From NCBI GenBank assembly GCA_003225315.1, contig QHZD01000040.1:1-52242 (forward strand): a stretch of 52,242 bases of DNA, in the 5' to 3' direction. This document shows, one piece after another, positions 28,751-38,556 of this stretch. The position numbers and the translations under genes were made by a program. The notes below the pieces were generated by a model, which saw nothing but the letters and a program-made list of their open reading frames with translations, was not told the origin of the DNA and did not search any database. Within the stretch, counting starts at the first letter, position 1; each line of letters starts with the position of its first letter. The stretch comes from Acidobacteriota bacterium. GTDB taxonomy: Bacteria; Acidobacteriota; Terriglobia; Acidiferrales; UBA7541.

Positions 28751-29665
28751 ATGTCAGCAGAACTCATTGAACTTTCGAATGCGTTGGCCCAGATCACCGA
28801 TCACGCCGCGGCGTCTGTGGTTGCCGTCCACGCCGAGGCACGCGGCTCCTCGAGCGGAGTCCTTTGGCGCGAAGGAGTCATTGTTACGGCGGAACACGCT
28901 CTTCGCCGCGACGAAGAAATTCAAGTAACGCTGCCCGATGGCCGTGTTGTGCCTGCGACTCTCGCAGGCCGCGATCCTTCGACCGATCTTGCTGTCTTGA
29001 AATGCGCGGACGCAGGCAATCGTTTCGTCGAGCGCGGCGATGCCTCAGCCGTTAAGCCGGGCGGCATTACGTTGGTTGTAGGACGGACGCGAGCCAGCGG
29101 TCCCGTGGCGGCACTTGGAGTCGTGAGCCTTGTGGTCTCTGAACGCCGCACGTGGACTGGCTCCTCGCTTGCCCCATACATCCGGCTCGATGTCGGCCTG
29201 CAACCGACGGCTGTCGGCGGCGCGGTAGTTGATGCGCACGGCAAAGTCCTCGGAATCGCATCGCCGCGTTTTGCGCGATTCGGCGCCATTGCGATCCCGG
29301 CCGCCACGGTCGATCGTGTCACCGAAACCCTGTTGAAAAAGGGCCGCATCCCGCGCGGGCATCTCGGCGTGGCACTGCAGCCGGTGCGTCTCCCGGATCA
29401 TTTGCGCCAGTTGCTTCAACACAAAGAGAAGACCGCGGCCATTATTCTCGAGGTCGAGCCCGATGGGCCGGCCCAGAAAGCGGGAATCGTCATCGGCGAC
29501 ATCCTGGTGTCTTTGGCAGGTCAGCCTGTTTCGCGTCCCGAAAATGTCCAGTCTCACTTGCAATCCGAAAATATTGGCAAATCTCTGGTCGCGAAGATTC
29601 TTCGCGGAGGCGCCGTGCGCGACGTGACCATCGCTGTCGGCGACCGTGCGAACGAAGGAGAGTGA
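28751..29665 (+). CDS. S1C protease homologue with lost catalytic serine, PDZ domain
   Basis: 304 residues from ATG 28751 (ggaggtagag RBS); a 16-codon longer frame is unlikely. A trypsin-like domain (about residues 20-195) keeps His49 (TAEHAL) and Asp79 (STDLAVL), but the nucleophile motif GNSGGP reads TAVGGA, with Val155 where Ser belongs. A PDZ domain fills about 200-300 (HLGVALQPV, ILEVEPDGPAQKAGIVIGDIL). There is no signal peptide, so it is cytosolic, unlike DegP. It is probably a binding partner or regulator of the intact protease that follows two bases after its stop. Confidence 0.8.
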   Translation: MSAELIELSNALAQITDHAAASVVAVHAEARGSSSGVLWREGVIVTAEHALRRDEEIQVTLPDGRVVPATLAGRDPSTDLAVLKCADAGNRFVERGDASAVKPGGITLVVGRTRASGPVAALGVVSLVVSERRTWTGSSLAPYIRLDVGLQPTAVGGAVVDAHGKVLGIASPRFARFGAIAIPAATVDRVTETLLKKGRIPRGHLGVALQPVRLPDHLRQLLQHKEKTAAIILEVEPDGPAQKAGIVIGDILVSLAGQPVSRPENVQSHLQSENIGKSLVAKILRGGAVRDVTIAVGDRANEGE

Positions 29666-29666
29666 T

Positions 29667-30530
29667 ATGGCCATTGCCGGATTTGGTGAGATCGCTGAAC
29701 AACTTCGCCGCTCGACGGTCCTAATTCATTCCGGAAGTCGCGGGAGCGGTTCCGGTGTGATCTGGTCCAGCGACGGCTTGATCGTGACCAACGCTCACGT
29801 GGTCCGCGGTTCAAACGTCCGCGTCCAACTCTGGGACGGACGGGAGATCGAGGGAGCCATCGCCTCACGCGATCCACGCCGCGACCTGGCAGCGCTCCGA
29901 ATCAGCGCGGATTCTCTGCCGGCGGCGTCCCCTGCGGACTCCTCGCAACTTCGTCCGGGTGAGCTCGCCATTGCCATTGGCAACCCGATGGGCTTTGTTG
30001 GCGCGCTCACCACCGGCGTGATTCACGCCATCGGCCCGTTGCGCGGGCTTGGCTCGCAAACCTGGGTGCAGGCCAGTGTGCGGCTCGCTCCCGGCAATTC
30101 CGGCGGGCCGCTGGCTGACGCTCGTGGTTATGTGATCGGCATCAACACTATGGTTGCTGGCCGACTCGCGCTCGCCATCCCGAGCAACGCGGTTTGCGGC
30201 TTTGTTGCGGGCGGTCCACGCAGCGCGTGGCTTGGTGTTGCCGTCCATCCCGTGCGGCTGCCACGCGCCAATGGCCACGCTTTTGGTCTTGTCCTGCTGG
30301 AAGTCGAGCCTGGCAGTCCGGCCGCGCAGGCGTCGCTGATGGCCGGTGACATTTTGCTGGGCACGGAGGAAAAGGGGTTTCAATCGGTCGAATACGTTGC
30401 GGCGGCGATCGATGGTCAAGGCTCGCGCCTGCTGCGTCTCGAATTCCTTCGCGGCGATTACTCGCGAGTCCGTCGCGTGACGGTGCGGTTGGGAGATTCG
30501 AACGACGGAAAGGATGTAATCGCTGCGTGA
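29667..30530 (+). CDS. S1C serine protease with intact triad, PDZ domain
   Basis: 287 residues from ATG 29667. The HtrA-type triad is complete: His44 in TNAHVV, Asp73 in RRDLAAL and Ser145 in APGNSGGPLA. A PDZ domain follows from about 195 (WLGVAVHPV, LEVEPGSPAAQASLMAGDIL). No signal peptide is present, so the enzyme should work in the cytosol. It pairs with the inactive homologue just upstream; the two share about the same layout and likely arose by duplication. Its stop overlaps the next gene's GTG start. Confidence 0.85.
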   Translation: MAIAGFGEIAEQLRRSTVLIHSGSRGSGSGVIWSSDGLIVTNAHVVRGSNVRVQLWDGREIEGAIASRDPRRDLAALRISADSLPAASPADSSQLRPGELAIAIGNPMGFVGALTTGVIHAIGPLRGLGSQTWVQASVRLAPGNSGGPLADARGYVIGINTMVAGRLALAIPSNAVCGFVAGGPRSAWLGVAVHPVRLPRANGHAFGLVLLEVEPGSPAAQASLMAGDILLGTEEKGFQSVEYVAAAIDGQGSRLLRLEFLRGDYSRVRRVTVRLGDSNDGKDVIAA

Positions 30531-31165
30531 TCCGTGTTTTTATCGTCGCAGCTTCGCCGCTGATTCGCGCGGGCCTGCAGAGCATGCTGGCGGACAGCCG
30601 CGTCGACGTCGTAGGCAGCGCGCCGGATCTCGAATCCATTTCAGCGCAGCTCGTCGATGTTGAGCCTTATGTTGTTCTGGTTGAGGCGGCGGCAGACGCT
30701 CATCAAGAATTGCTGGACATGCTTGAGGATACAGAAATTGAGCGCGAGTATCCCGTCATCGTGTTATCGGAGCAGATCAAAGCCGATTGGCTGTCCGATG
30801 CGCTTCGTGCTGGCGTGCGCGCCGTCTTACCCCGTGAAGTCACACCGGAACAACTTCGCGCTGCTCTCGAAGCTGCTGCCGCCGGACTGCTCGTCGTTCA
30901 TCCCTCGGGACTGGATACGGTTCTTCCTGCCACTGCCGGCTCCTCCGCGCCTGACGACGAATTGCTTGAGCCCTTAACAAAGCGCGAGCGCGAAGTGCTT
31001 CAAATGCTCGCCGCGGGACTCGCTAATAAAGAAATTGCTGCTCGCCTCGCAATCTCCGATCACACTGTGAAATTCCATGTAGCTTCGATTTTGGGCAAGT
31101 TCGGCGCCTCCACTCGAACCGAAGCCGTTTCTGTGGGAATTCGCCGTGGTCTCGTTCTGCTCTAA
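30527..31165 (+). CDS. LuxR-type regulator with degenerate receiver domain
   Basis: 212 residues from GTG 30527, overlapping the protease stop (GTGA). The C-terminal LuxR HTH is normal: LTKREREVLQMLAAGLANKEIAARL, ISDHTVKFHVASILGKFGA. The N-terminal receiver keeps the fold but not the phosphorylation chemistry: the acidic pair is Ala8-Ala9, the phosphoacceptor Asp is Glu53 (VVLVEAA), and the usual Lys motif reads LPRE. It is probably not phosphorylated. Control may instead come from its protease neighbours. Target genes are unknown. Confidence 0.85.
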   Translation: MIRVFIVAASPLIRAGLQSMLADSRVDVVGSAPDLESISAQLVDVEPYVVLVEAAADAHQELLDMLEDTEIEREYPVIVLSEQIKADWLSDALRAGVRAVLPREVTPEQLRAALEAAAAGLLVVHPSGLDTVLPATAGSSAPDDELLEPLTKREREVLQMLAAGLANKEIAARLAISDHTVKFHVASILGKFGASTRTEAVSVGIRRGLVLL

Positions 31166-31251
31166 GAGCGTCTTCAAAGCGTCATAACGCGCGTGAAGCG
31201 TCGCGTTGAGAATTTTCTTTCCTGGCGAAGGAATGATAAATTGACCTTTCC

Positions 31252-31494
31252 ATGCGAACCTTGGAACAAACCACGCAGGAAGTCTTGGACTTGGCGGCGA
31301 AGCATTTTCAATTGCCATCGGGTTCGCTCGCCCCGGATGACGATTTTTTCAAGAAGCTGGGCATCGATAGCTTACAGACGCTGGAAATGCTTTCACGCCT
31401 CGAAAATCATTTTGGCATCGAACTGCCGGACTATGAAGTTCAGGGTGTCAGCGACTTCAAGACTCTGGCTGAGCGGATTCAATCCCGCCTGTAA
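31252..31494 (+). CDS. acyl carrier protein
   Basis: 80 residues, ATG 31252, predicted acidic four-helix protein. The phosphopantetheine site is GIDSLQ with Ser at about residue 40, within [20 protein letters not shown]. It carries acyl groups as thioesters. Its stop overlaps the next ligase start by one base (TAATG), so the ligase is the likely loading enzyme. It is separate from any primary fatty-acid synthase genes in this window. Confidence 0.92.
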   Translation: MRTLEQTTQEVLDLAAKHFQLPSGSLAPDDDFFKKLGIDSLQTLEMLSRLENHFGIELPDYEVQGVSDFKTLAERIQSRL

Positions 31495-33206
31495 TGCTGG
31501 ACCTTTCGAAATACCAATCCGTTGGAGAAGCGCTGCGGGATGCGCTGGACCAGTATGCGAACGAAGTGTGCCTGATCGAAGCCGACCGCGAGCGGGAAAA
31601 AGAGCGCCTGACCTATCGCGACTTCAAGCAACGTGCGCATCCGCTCGCAAAAGCTTTACAGGATAGCGTTTTCTCCGCCGGCGCTCGCGCCGGCATTATC
31701 ATGACCAATCAGTCGAAGTGGCTGATCTCCGCTTACGCGATTTTTTTTGCGGGCGGCGTTCTCGTTCCCCTCGATTACAAACTGACACCCGACGAACAGT
31801 GGCAATTGCTCAAGCATTCTGAAGCCAGCCTTCTCATCACGGAATATCCAATCTGGCGGCAGCTCAGCGGCTCGCCCGGCCGTGCCACTGCGACGAACGT
31901 GCAAACCGTGCTGGTCACGGAAGCGCCCGCCAACGCTGATCTCTCCGGCGCGCAGCGCTGGGAAGAATTTCGCGGAACCGGCGAGCCTGTCTTCGTTGCG
32001 CGCAAACGCAGCGACACCGCCTGCGTTGTCTACTCGTCCGGAACCGGCGGCCGTCCGAAGGGCTGCATGATGACGCACGAAAATTATTTGGAGCAGTGCG
32101 TCGCCCTTACGTCGCTGTATCCGTTCTGGCCGGGCGTGCGCTACCTCAGTATTTTGCCGACGAACCACGCCATCGATTTTATGGTTGGTTTTTTTGGGCC
32201 GTTCACTTGCGGCGCCGCGGTCGTGCATTTGCGCACGCTGCGTCCCGAATATGTGCGCCAAGCTTTTCCAAAATACAAAATCACTTACGTGAGTCTGGTT
32301 CCTCTTGTCTTGAAAAATCTGCAGAAGGGCCTGCAAGCGCGTTTCGATGCGCTTCCACTGGGCAAACGCAAGATTTTCAACGCGCTCGTTGGCGTGAACA
32401 AAGCGCTGACAAAAAGCCGTCCGCGTCTCGGGATCAGCCGCCTGCTGCTCAAGCAAGTTCACGAAGCGTTTGGCGGAGCGCTTCGAGCGATCATTGTTGG
32501 CGGCGCCTTCAGCGAACCCCAGACGCTGCAATTTTTCTACGACCTTGGGATTCCTGTCGCCAATGGATACGGACTTACGGAAGCGGGCACGGCGATCACG
32601 GTCAACGATTTGAAACCCTTTCGCGCGGACACCGTCGGCAAGCCGCTTCCGGGCATGGAAGTGCGGATTCTAGAGCCGTCCGCGGACGGCGTCGGCGAAG
32701 TCGCTGTCCGCGGCAAAACCGTCATGGCCGGCTACTTGAATGAGCCGGAACTCACGGCAGAGACAGTCGTTGACGGCTGGCTTCTGACCGGCGACCTCGG
32801 CCGCTTTGACGGCGCGGGTCATTTGCAACTCGCGGGCCGCAAGAAAAACATGATCGTCACCGAGGAGGGGAAAAATATTTATCCTGAAGACATCGAAACC
32901 GTATTCGAGAGCCTCTCTGTGAAAGAATTTTGCGTGCTCGCCGCCAACTACATCTGGCCCAAACGCTCGATGACCGGCGAAAAACTTGTGCTGGCGCTCC
33001 ACCTCGAGGAGGGACAACAGTACAGCGAAGAACTTCACCAAGACATCAACGCGCGTAACAATCGCCTGATAAACTACAAGCGTATTCATGGGATCGTCTT
33101 GCTGGACGAGGACTTTCCCCGTACGGCTTCACTCAAGATCAAACGCAACGTCCTGGCGGAACGGCTCGCGAAGCTGGACAGCGGCACTGCGATTCTGCCT
33201 TTGTGA
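31494..33206 (+). CDS. acyl-ACP/AMP-dependent synthetase
   Basis: 570 residues from ATG 31494. Motifs: [21 protein letters not shown] (A3), [12 protein letters not shown] (A5), GWLLTGDLG (A7), [19 protein letters not shown] (A8) and a C-terminal lysine in TASLKIKRN (A10). It should activate a fatty acid as acyl-AMP and load it, most likely on the ACP coded just before. It is divergent in sequence from the ligase at 25571. The lipid kinase gene begins about 60 bases later. Confidence 0.9.
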   Translation: MLDLSKYQSVGEALRDALDQYANEVCLIEADREREKERLTYRDFKQRAHPLAKALQDSVFSAGARAGIIMTNQSKWLISAYAIFFAGGVLVPLDYKLTPDEQWQLLKHSEASLLITEYPIWRQLSGSPGRATATNVQTVLVTEAPANADLSGAQRWEEFRGTGEPVFVARKRSDTACVVYSSGTGGRPKGCMMTHENYLEQCVALTSLYPFWPGVRYLSILPTNHAIDFMVGFFGPFTCGAAVVHLRTLRPEYVRQAFPKYKITYVSLVPLVLKNLQKGLQARFDALPLGKRKIFNALVGVNKALTKSRPRLGISRLLLKQVHEAFGGALRAIIVGGAFSEPQTLQFFYDLGIPVANGYGLTEAGTAITVNDLKPFRADTVGKPLPGMEVRILEPSADGVGEVAVRGKTVMAGYLNEPELTAETVVDGWLLTGDLGRFDGAGHLQLAGRKKNMIVTEEGKNIYPEDIETVFESLSVKEFCVLAANYIWPKRSMTGEKLVLALHLEEGQQYSEELHQDINARNNRLINYKRIHGIVLLDEDFPRTASLKIKRNVLAERLAKLDSGTAILPL

Positions 33207-33268
33207 TGCAAACTTGAAAATGATTGCGTGGAACGGAAATTAAAACTTCGGATTCGTTCGTGCTTCCC

Positions 33269-34168
33269 ATGGACCGGTTTTTCGCCATCGTAAACCCCGC
33301 CGCCGGTGGCGGCCGCTCTGCGAAACTCGCGGGGCCTGCGCTCGCACGTTTGCGCGAAAAAGGGCTGAAGGTCGACGTCATCGCTTCGACCGGCCAGGGG
33401 CACGCGGTGCAGCTTGCGCGAGAGGCCTGCGAGCAAGGCTACCGGCGCTTTCTTGCGGTCGGCGGTGACGGCACGGCTCATGAAATTCTCAACGGGGTGT
33501 TTACGGGACGCAGCGTGGTTCAGCGCATCGCGCTGGGATTCCTGCCGCTGGGCACAGGCAATTCTTTCTTGCGTGATTTTGCAAAGGACGGAGCCGCAGC
33601 TTCGTTGCAGGCGCTGCTCGAAGGCCGCACGCGGACCGTCGATCTTTTGCGCTTGACGCACGCACAAGGCGAGATTTACTCCTTCAATCTTTTGAGCATG
33701 GGCTTTACTGCGGATGTTGCCGAGCTGACGAATCGCATGTTCAAGCCGTTCGGCGGCCTCGGCTATTTGCTCGGTGTGTTCGTGCGCGTGGCGCAGTTGC
33801 GCCGGCGTTCCCTGGCCCTGCGCTGCGATGACGACGCGGAATGGGACGAAGGGCGCTCTCTTTTCCTGACGTTCAACAACAGCAAGTACACCGGCGGAAC
33901 GATGCTGATCGCGCCGGATGCCGATCCCACTGACGGATTGATTGAATTTGTGCGCTGGGGCCCCATCGGGCGGCTGGGATTGCTTCGTACATTGCCACGT
34001 CTTTATGACGGTTCTCATATCAAACATCCGCTGGCTTCGCGGCGCGCCGTACGCCACGTGGAATTCAAGGAAGCCGCGCCCATAGACGTCATGATCGATG
34101 GAGAAGTTGTGAGCGTGGAGTGCCGGGCGCTCGACATTCTTCCCGCCGCCGTGGACGTCTTCATATGA
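33269..34168 (+). CDS. diacylglycerol kinase-family (YegS/LCB5-like) lipid kinase
   Basis: 299 residues from ATG 33269; GTG 33260 is also possible. Motifs: FFAIVNPAAGGG, the phosphate loop VGGDGTAHEILNGV and PLGTGNSFLRD, with a second domain ending VMIDGEVVSVECRA. It phosphorylates a lipid with a free hydroxyl, such as diacylglycerol, a sphingoid base or an ether-linked alcohol. Its stop overlaps the acyltransferase start by four bases, so the two act together. Cytosolic, membrane surface. Confidence 0.88.
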   Translation: MDRFFAIVNPAAGGGRSAKLAGPALARLREKGLKVDVIASTGQGHAVQLAREACEQGYRRFLAVGGDGTAHEILNGVFTGRSVVQRIALGFLPLGTGNSFLRDFAKDGAAASLQALLEGRTRTVDLLRLTHAQGEIYSFNLLSMGFTADVAELTNRMFKPFGGLGYLLGVFVRVAQLRRRSLALRCDDDAEWDEGRSLFLTFNNSKYTGGTMLIAPDADPTDGLIEFVRWGPIGRLGLLRTLPRLYDGSHIKHPLASRRAVRHVEFKEAAPIDVMIDGEVVSVECRALDILPAAVDVFI

Positions 34169-34926
34169 AAAAATTTTGGCTGGCGATCCGCAGCGCCATA
34201 CTTTGGTTTCTCAGCATCCTGCATTTTTTCATTGTTGCGCCGATGCTGGTAGTCCTGGGAATTTTTCTGGATGCGCGCAAACACGATTGGTTGCAACGCA
34301 CGTTCTGCCGCCGCATCGCTTTTTTGTCGGGCGCGCGAGTGGAAGTAGTGCGGTCCGCCGGTTTCGATCCGCAACGGACCTGCTTCTTCATGTCCAACCA
34401 CGTCAATCTTTTCGACCCGTTCATGCTGTACTGCGCCATCCCGCAATTCGTCCGCGGATGGGAATTGGAATCGCACTTCAAAATTCCGGCGTACGGCTGG
34501 CTGATGAAGCGCTTCGGCAATGTGCCGGTCCCGGATGTGCGGCGCCCGTCGGATTTGAAACGCATGTGGCGGCTCACGCAGGATGCCGTCGGTGGGGGCA
34601 CCAGCCTGATTATTTTTCCTGAGGCCAAACGGACGCGCAACGGGCGCGTGGATCAATTCCAAGACGGCGGTTTCCGCGTGGCGCAGCAGCTCCGCATTTC
34701 GATCGTGCCAGTGAGTATCGTAGGCTCGTTTCAGCATCACCGGACGGGGCACTGGATGCTGTGGCCAGCGAAGGTCACCGTTCATTTGCATGACACCATC
34801 GAGACAAAGGGACTCACGAAAGAAGACGTGCCGACGCTGCGCGAACGCGTTCGTGAAATCATAGCGACGCCCGTGGAAGAAAATCTCCGACAGACGCATG
34901 GAGGCACTAAGCAAAATCGGGGCTAG
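34165..34926 (+). CDS. 1-acylglycerol-phosphate acyltransferase-like (PlsC family)
   Basis: 253 residues from ATG 34165. An N-terminal hydrophobic segment (about 5-32) anchors it. The HX4D motif reads NHVNLFD, and the FPEG..R loop reads FPEAKRTR. It should transfer an acyl group to a phosphorylated glycerol-type lipid. Sitting after the lipid kinase, it could acylate the kinase product. The substrate (acyl- or alkyl-glycerol phosphate) cannot be told from sequence. Confidence 0.87.
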   Translation: MKKFWLAIRSAILWFLSILHFFIVAPMLVVLGIFLDARKHDWLQRTFCRRIAFLSGARVEVVRSAGFDPQRTCFFMSNHVNLFDPFMLYCAIPQFVRGWELESHFKIPAYGWLMKRFGNVPVPDVRRPSDLKRMWRLTQDAVGGGTSLIIFPEAKRTRNGRVDQFQDGGFRVAQQLRISIVPVSIVGSFQHHRTGHWMLWPAKVTVHLHDTIETKGLTKEDVPTLRERVREIIATPVEENLRQTHGGTKQNRG

Positions 34927-35242
34927 TCAGCAAAGAGATCCCTTCGTCGGCACGTGGGCCCCCACCCCCCCACATGATTCTGTATCAATATTAAAGGAAA
35001 GGACTTACAAAAAAAGCATTTCGTAAGTTATTGATTCTAAAGAGCGCCGGTCGGGTTTGTTTTGGAATAGCAAGGGCCTCAAACGGACCCTAAAAAGAAA
35101 AAGCGGGAGCGAACTGCCGCACTCCATACGTAGTTACCTACGGCGTTAAGTATGCCACAGGGCAAAAGAAAGTCAAGGAAAACTCTCTGGTGGGGTTCGC
35201 TTTCGGAAGGGCCTTATTTGTGAGAACGGGACGAGGCGTGAG
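34927..35242. other. intergenic region between converging lipid genes
   Basis: Between the PlsC stop and the CDP-alcohol transferase stop. It includes a C-run near 34970 and an AT-rich patch near 34985-35040. I see no gene, tRNA or clear U-tailed terminator. Confidence 0.6.
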
Positions 35243-35860
35243 TTAGAGCGAGAGCTTGATTCCGGGGAGGATGCGGCCGGCCTTGGTTTCCTGCCAGGTG
35301 AAATAGATGCGGTGGATAACGGTGAGCGTGGAAACGACGGCAATCGCCCAGAGGACCGGCCCCATGCGATTGAAGATTCCACCGATGATGAGCAGAACGA
35401 TGCGCTCGGGGCGCTCCATGAAGCCGACTTTACAGAGTGGAATGAGGGACTCGGCGCGTGCGCGCGCATAGCTGACCATGACGGAGCCGGCAGTGGCGAC
35501 GGCGGCGAGAACGACGTAGGGAGTTCGGCCAGCCACGGAATAGTAGACCAAGAGACCCATGTAGAGGGCCATGTCCGCGTAGCGGTCCAACGTGGAATCG
35601 TAGAAGGCGCCAAAAGCAGTGACGCGGTTCTGGCGCCGCGCGACCTGGCCATCCAGCATGTCCAGAAATCCGGCGAAGAAAATAATCAACGCGCCGGTGA
35701 AGAATCCGCCCACGGCAAAAAAAGCGGCGGCGATAAAGTTCACGACCAATCCAAGAAATGTAAGAAGGTTGGGATTGATTCCCGTAGCGGCGATCACGCC
35801 GACAATTTTGTCAAGCAGCCATTTGCTGCCGGTTCCAATTCCCCCGGTTAACGTAGCCAT
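35243..35860 (-). CDS. CDP-alcohol phosphatidyltransferase
   Basis: 205 residues from ATG 35860. The family motif D-x2-DG-x2-AR-x8-G-x3-D-x3-D is exact (DMLDGQVAR, then GAFYDSTLD). About six membrane helices follow. The enzyme transfers a phospholipid headgroup from or to CDP-activated alcohol; the sub-type resembles inositol-phosphate or phosphatidylglycerol-phosphate synthases, but the substrate is not fixed by motif. It converges on the PlsC operon and could supply or finish the same lipids. Confidence 0.88.
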   Translation of the reverse strand: MATLTGGIGTGSKWLLDKIVGVIAATGINPNLLTFLGLVVNFIAAAFFAVGGFFTGALIIFFAGFLDMLDGQVARRQNRVTAFGAFYDSTLDRYADMALYMGLLVYYSVAGRTPYVVLAAVATAGSVMVSYARARAESLIPLCKVGFMERPERIVLLIIGGIFNRMGPVLWAIAVVSTLTVIHRIYFTWQETKAGRILPGIKLSL

Positions 35861-36155
35861 AAGCGACTAATAGTGTCTCAGAATTACCGCAGATTCGCGA
35901 AATCGCGTGTTGGGTGAGTTTGAATTTTGACCCCTATTGTCACGATTAAGAAAATCCAAACTGACTCGCAACCCGAAATCGCCACCGGATTCGGAATGCC
36001 GCGAATCCTCCAACGGCAGGGGCTGGCTGCCAACGGACGTTTGCGCGTGCCAATTTGGATGGAGAATTTAGATCATTTGCATGCGTCAATTGTTCTTGAC
36101 GGAGAATGGGCTTCATCCTACAGTCGGGAAGTCTGAGAACATACGACAAAATACA

Positions 36156-36809
36156 ATGAGCGAGCTTAATCGACGCAAGTTTCTACTGCGCGCGGGAACA
36201 GGTTTCAGCGCCGCGTGGGTTACCGCAAACTGGCCTGCCCTGTTGTCCGCCGCGACTCACGCGCATAACGCCGCGAAAGCAGCGACGCCGCCAAAGTTCG
36301 AATTCTTCACTCCGGAAGAGGCTGCCGAAGTCGAAGCGATCACCGCCCGAATCGTACCGACGGACGACACTCCCGGAGCGCGCGAAGCGGGTGTCGTTTA
36401 TTTCATCGATCATGGGCTGGTTACTTTCGGAGCCGACGACCAAAAAACGTACCGCGAAGGACTGCCCGAACTGTCTGCGAGAGTGAGCGAGTTGTTCCCG
36501 GGCGTTATCAAATTCTCCAGCTTGACGGCGGAACAGCAGGACGCGGTCTTGCATTCGTTCGATGAAAGCGCGCCCGCCGGCCGAAGAGGGTTCCGGGCAC
36601 GCCCGGGTGCGCAGAATTTTTTTGAGACACTCCGCCAGCACACGATCGCAGGATTTCTGATCGATCCCGAGTACGGCGGCAACCGCGACGGGGTTGGATG
36701 GAAGCTGATTGGGCGCGAACGCGAACATGTGTTTCAATCACCGTTCGGCTACTACGACAAAGACTATCCCGGCTGGCAATCGGCGGCGAAAGAAGCGGAC
36801 AAGACATGA
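36156..36809 (+). CDS. gluconate 2-dehydrogenase subunit 3-family protein (Tat-exported)
   Basis: 217 residues from ATG 36156. The N-terminus NRRKFLLRAG is a twin-arginine signal, then a hydrophobic core. The mature part matches the small subunit family of membrane GMC dehydrogenases (FFTPEEAAEVEAITARIVPTDDTPGAREAGVVYFID). These subunits aid folding and export of the FAD subunit. The FAD subunit gene overlaps its stop by four bases. Periplasmic. Confidence 0.88.
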   Translation: MSELNRRKFLLRAGTGFSAAWVTANWPALLSAATHAHNAAKAATPPKFEFFTPEEAAEVEAITARIVPTDDTPGAREAGVVYFIDHGLVTFGADDQKTYREGLPELSARVSELFPGVIKFSSLTAEQQDAVLHSFDESAPAGRRGFRARPGAQNFFETLRQHTIAGFLIDPEYGGNRDGVGWKLIGREREHVFQSPFGYYDKDYPGWQSAAKEADKT

Positions 36810-38470
36810 TGGTGGACCAGCCTCGTTACAAAACTTCCGACGAAGTGGATTTTGTGATCGTGGGCTCCGGGGCAGCCGGAGGCATCCTCGCCAAGGAACT
36901 TTCGACCAACGGATTTCGCGTGGTCGTGCTGGAACAAGGCCCTTACCTGACGGAAGCCGATTTTACGCACAATGAAATCGAAATCCTGGCGTTAGACAAG
37001 CTCACCAACCATCCGAAACTCCAGCCAACTACGGTTCGGAAAACGCCGGACGAGAAGGCCAAGCAGCAGCGCGCGCTGGTCTATGGGCGGTGCGTGGGTG
37101 GGACGAGCGTACACTTCACCGCTAATTTCTGGCGGTTTCACGAAATTGATTTCATCGAGCGCAGCAAGGTGGGGCCGGTTCCCGGCGCGGGGCTGATGGA
37201 TTGGCCGATCACCTACGCGGATCTCGAGCCGTACTACACGAAAGTGGAATGGGAAATCGGAGTTTCCGGGCAAGCCGGCGCCAGCCCGTTTGATCCGCCG
37301 CGGTCGAAGCCTTATCCGATGCCGCCGCTGCCAGTGAAATCGTCGGGCGTGATTTTCGAGCGAGCCGCGCGGAAGCTAGGCTGGCATCCGTACCCGGCGC
37401 CGATGGCGATCCTTTCTCAGGCGAGGGCGGGACGAAGCGCATGCGTGAATTGCGGATTCTGTCTGGGCTTCGGATGCGAAGTCGGTGCGAAGTCCAGCTC
37501 GCTCGTTGCCGCCATCCGCGTTGCGGAACGAACGGGGCGCTGCGAGATTCGGCCCAATTCTTATGTGCATCGCATCGAGATGGACGCCAATGGGCGCGCG
37601 ACCGGCGCGGTGTACTTCGACGAGAAGCGGGCCGTGCATCTGCAGAAGGCCAAGGCGGTGGTGGTGTGCGCGAACGGGGCAGAGACTCCGCGCTTGCTAT
37701 TGCTCTCCGCGAACAAACAATTTCCCAACGGGCTCGCGAACTCCAGCGGGATTGTCGGCAAGTACCTGATGTTCAACAGCGGCGGTGTTGTGACCGGCCA
37801 GTTCGAGCACCCGCTCAACGACTACAAAGGCTACGCCGTCAGCCGCGTGCTGCACGATTTCTACGAGCTCGATCCGCAAAAAGTCGGCTTTTACGGCGGA
37901 GGGGGACTTGACGCGCGGTTCGATTTCACGCCAATCAGTTTTGCTTTCGGCGGGCTTCCGCCCGGAACACCGCGCTGGGGAAAAGATTTCAAGGCGGCGT
38001 TGGCTCTGGATTTCAACCGCACCATGGAAATTTTCTGCCATGGCACTTCCTTGCCGGTAGAAAACAACAGCTTCTCGCTTGACCCCGACTTGAAGGATGC
38101 GTGGGGGCTGCCAGCGCTGCGCCTGACGTACAAGGATCATCCGGATGATTTGAAACTGGGCAACTGGATGTTCGCGCGCGCACATGAGCTTTTTGACGCC
38201 GCAGGCGCACAGAAAAAGTGGAGTTTTCCGGCAGGGGAACAGCAATTTGGCGTGCACTTGCTTGGGACATGCCGAATGGGGAATGACCCGAAGACTTCGG
38301 TTATCAATGCGGATCACCGCACGCATGACGTCAAGAACCTCTTCCTTTGCGACGGCAGCAGCCTGGTGACATCTGGGCGTGGCCAACCCACCATGACCAT
38401 CGAAGCCCTGGCGTTCCGAGCCGCCGACCGCATCACGGCGCTGGCGAAGCGGGGCGAAATCAGCGCCTGA
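36806..38470 (+). CDS. GMC-family FAD dehydrogenase subunit
   Basis: 554 residues from ATG 36806 (ATGA overlap). FAD loop VIVGSGAAGGILAKEL at the N-terminus, GMC substrate domain, and the C-terminal catalytic region with GVHLLGTCRMGNDP and GRGQPTMTIEALAFRAAD. A Cys-rich patch, CVNCGFCLGFGCEVGAKSS near residue 212, is seen in many bacterial sugar or alcohol GMC dehydrogenases. No own signal peptide; it is probably carried through Tat by the small subunit. With the cytochrome 87 bases downstream it forms a periplasmic oxidation module for a sugar or alcohol. Confidence 0.9.
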   Translation: MMVDQPRYKTSDEVDFVIVGSGAAGGILAKELSTNGFRVVVLEQGPYLTEADFTHNEIEILALDKLTNHPKLQPTTVRKTPDEKAKQQRALVYGRCVGGTSVHFTANFWRFHEIDFIERSKVGPVPGAGLMDWPITYADLEPYYTKVEWEIGVSGQAGASPFDPPRSKPYPMPPLPVKSSGVIFERAARKLGWHPYPAPMAILSQARAGRSACVNCGFCLGFGCEVGAKSSSLVAAIRVAERTGRCEIRPNSYVHRIEMDANGRATGAVYFDEKRAVHLQKAKAVVVCANGAETPRLLLLSANKQFPNGLANSSGIVGKYLMFNSGGVVTGQFEHPLNDYKGYAVSRVLHDFYELDPQKVGFYGGGGLDARFDFTPISFAFGGLPPGTPRWGKDFKAALALDFNRTMEIFCHGTSLPVENNSFSLDPDLKDAWGLPALRLTYKDHPDDLKLGNWMFARAHELFDAAGAQKKWSFPAGEQQFGVHLLGTCRMGNDPKTSVINADHRTHDVKNLFLCDGSSLVTSGRGQPTMTIEALAFRAADRITALAKRGEISA

Positions 38471-38556
38471 TCTTGCGCCCAATTCAGCAAAACCCAGTTG
38501 CTTCTTGTAACCGCGCTGCGTGCGGCTTCGTCAATTTATCTGCGAGGGTCAAAATC

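Noticed and set aside
35931-36136. Small forward open frame before the Tat-exported subunit
   Set aside because: Weak start, no motif, and it overlaps the likely promoter of the gene at 36156.
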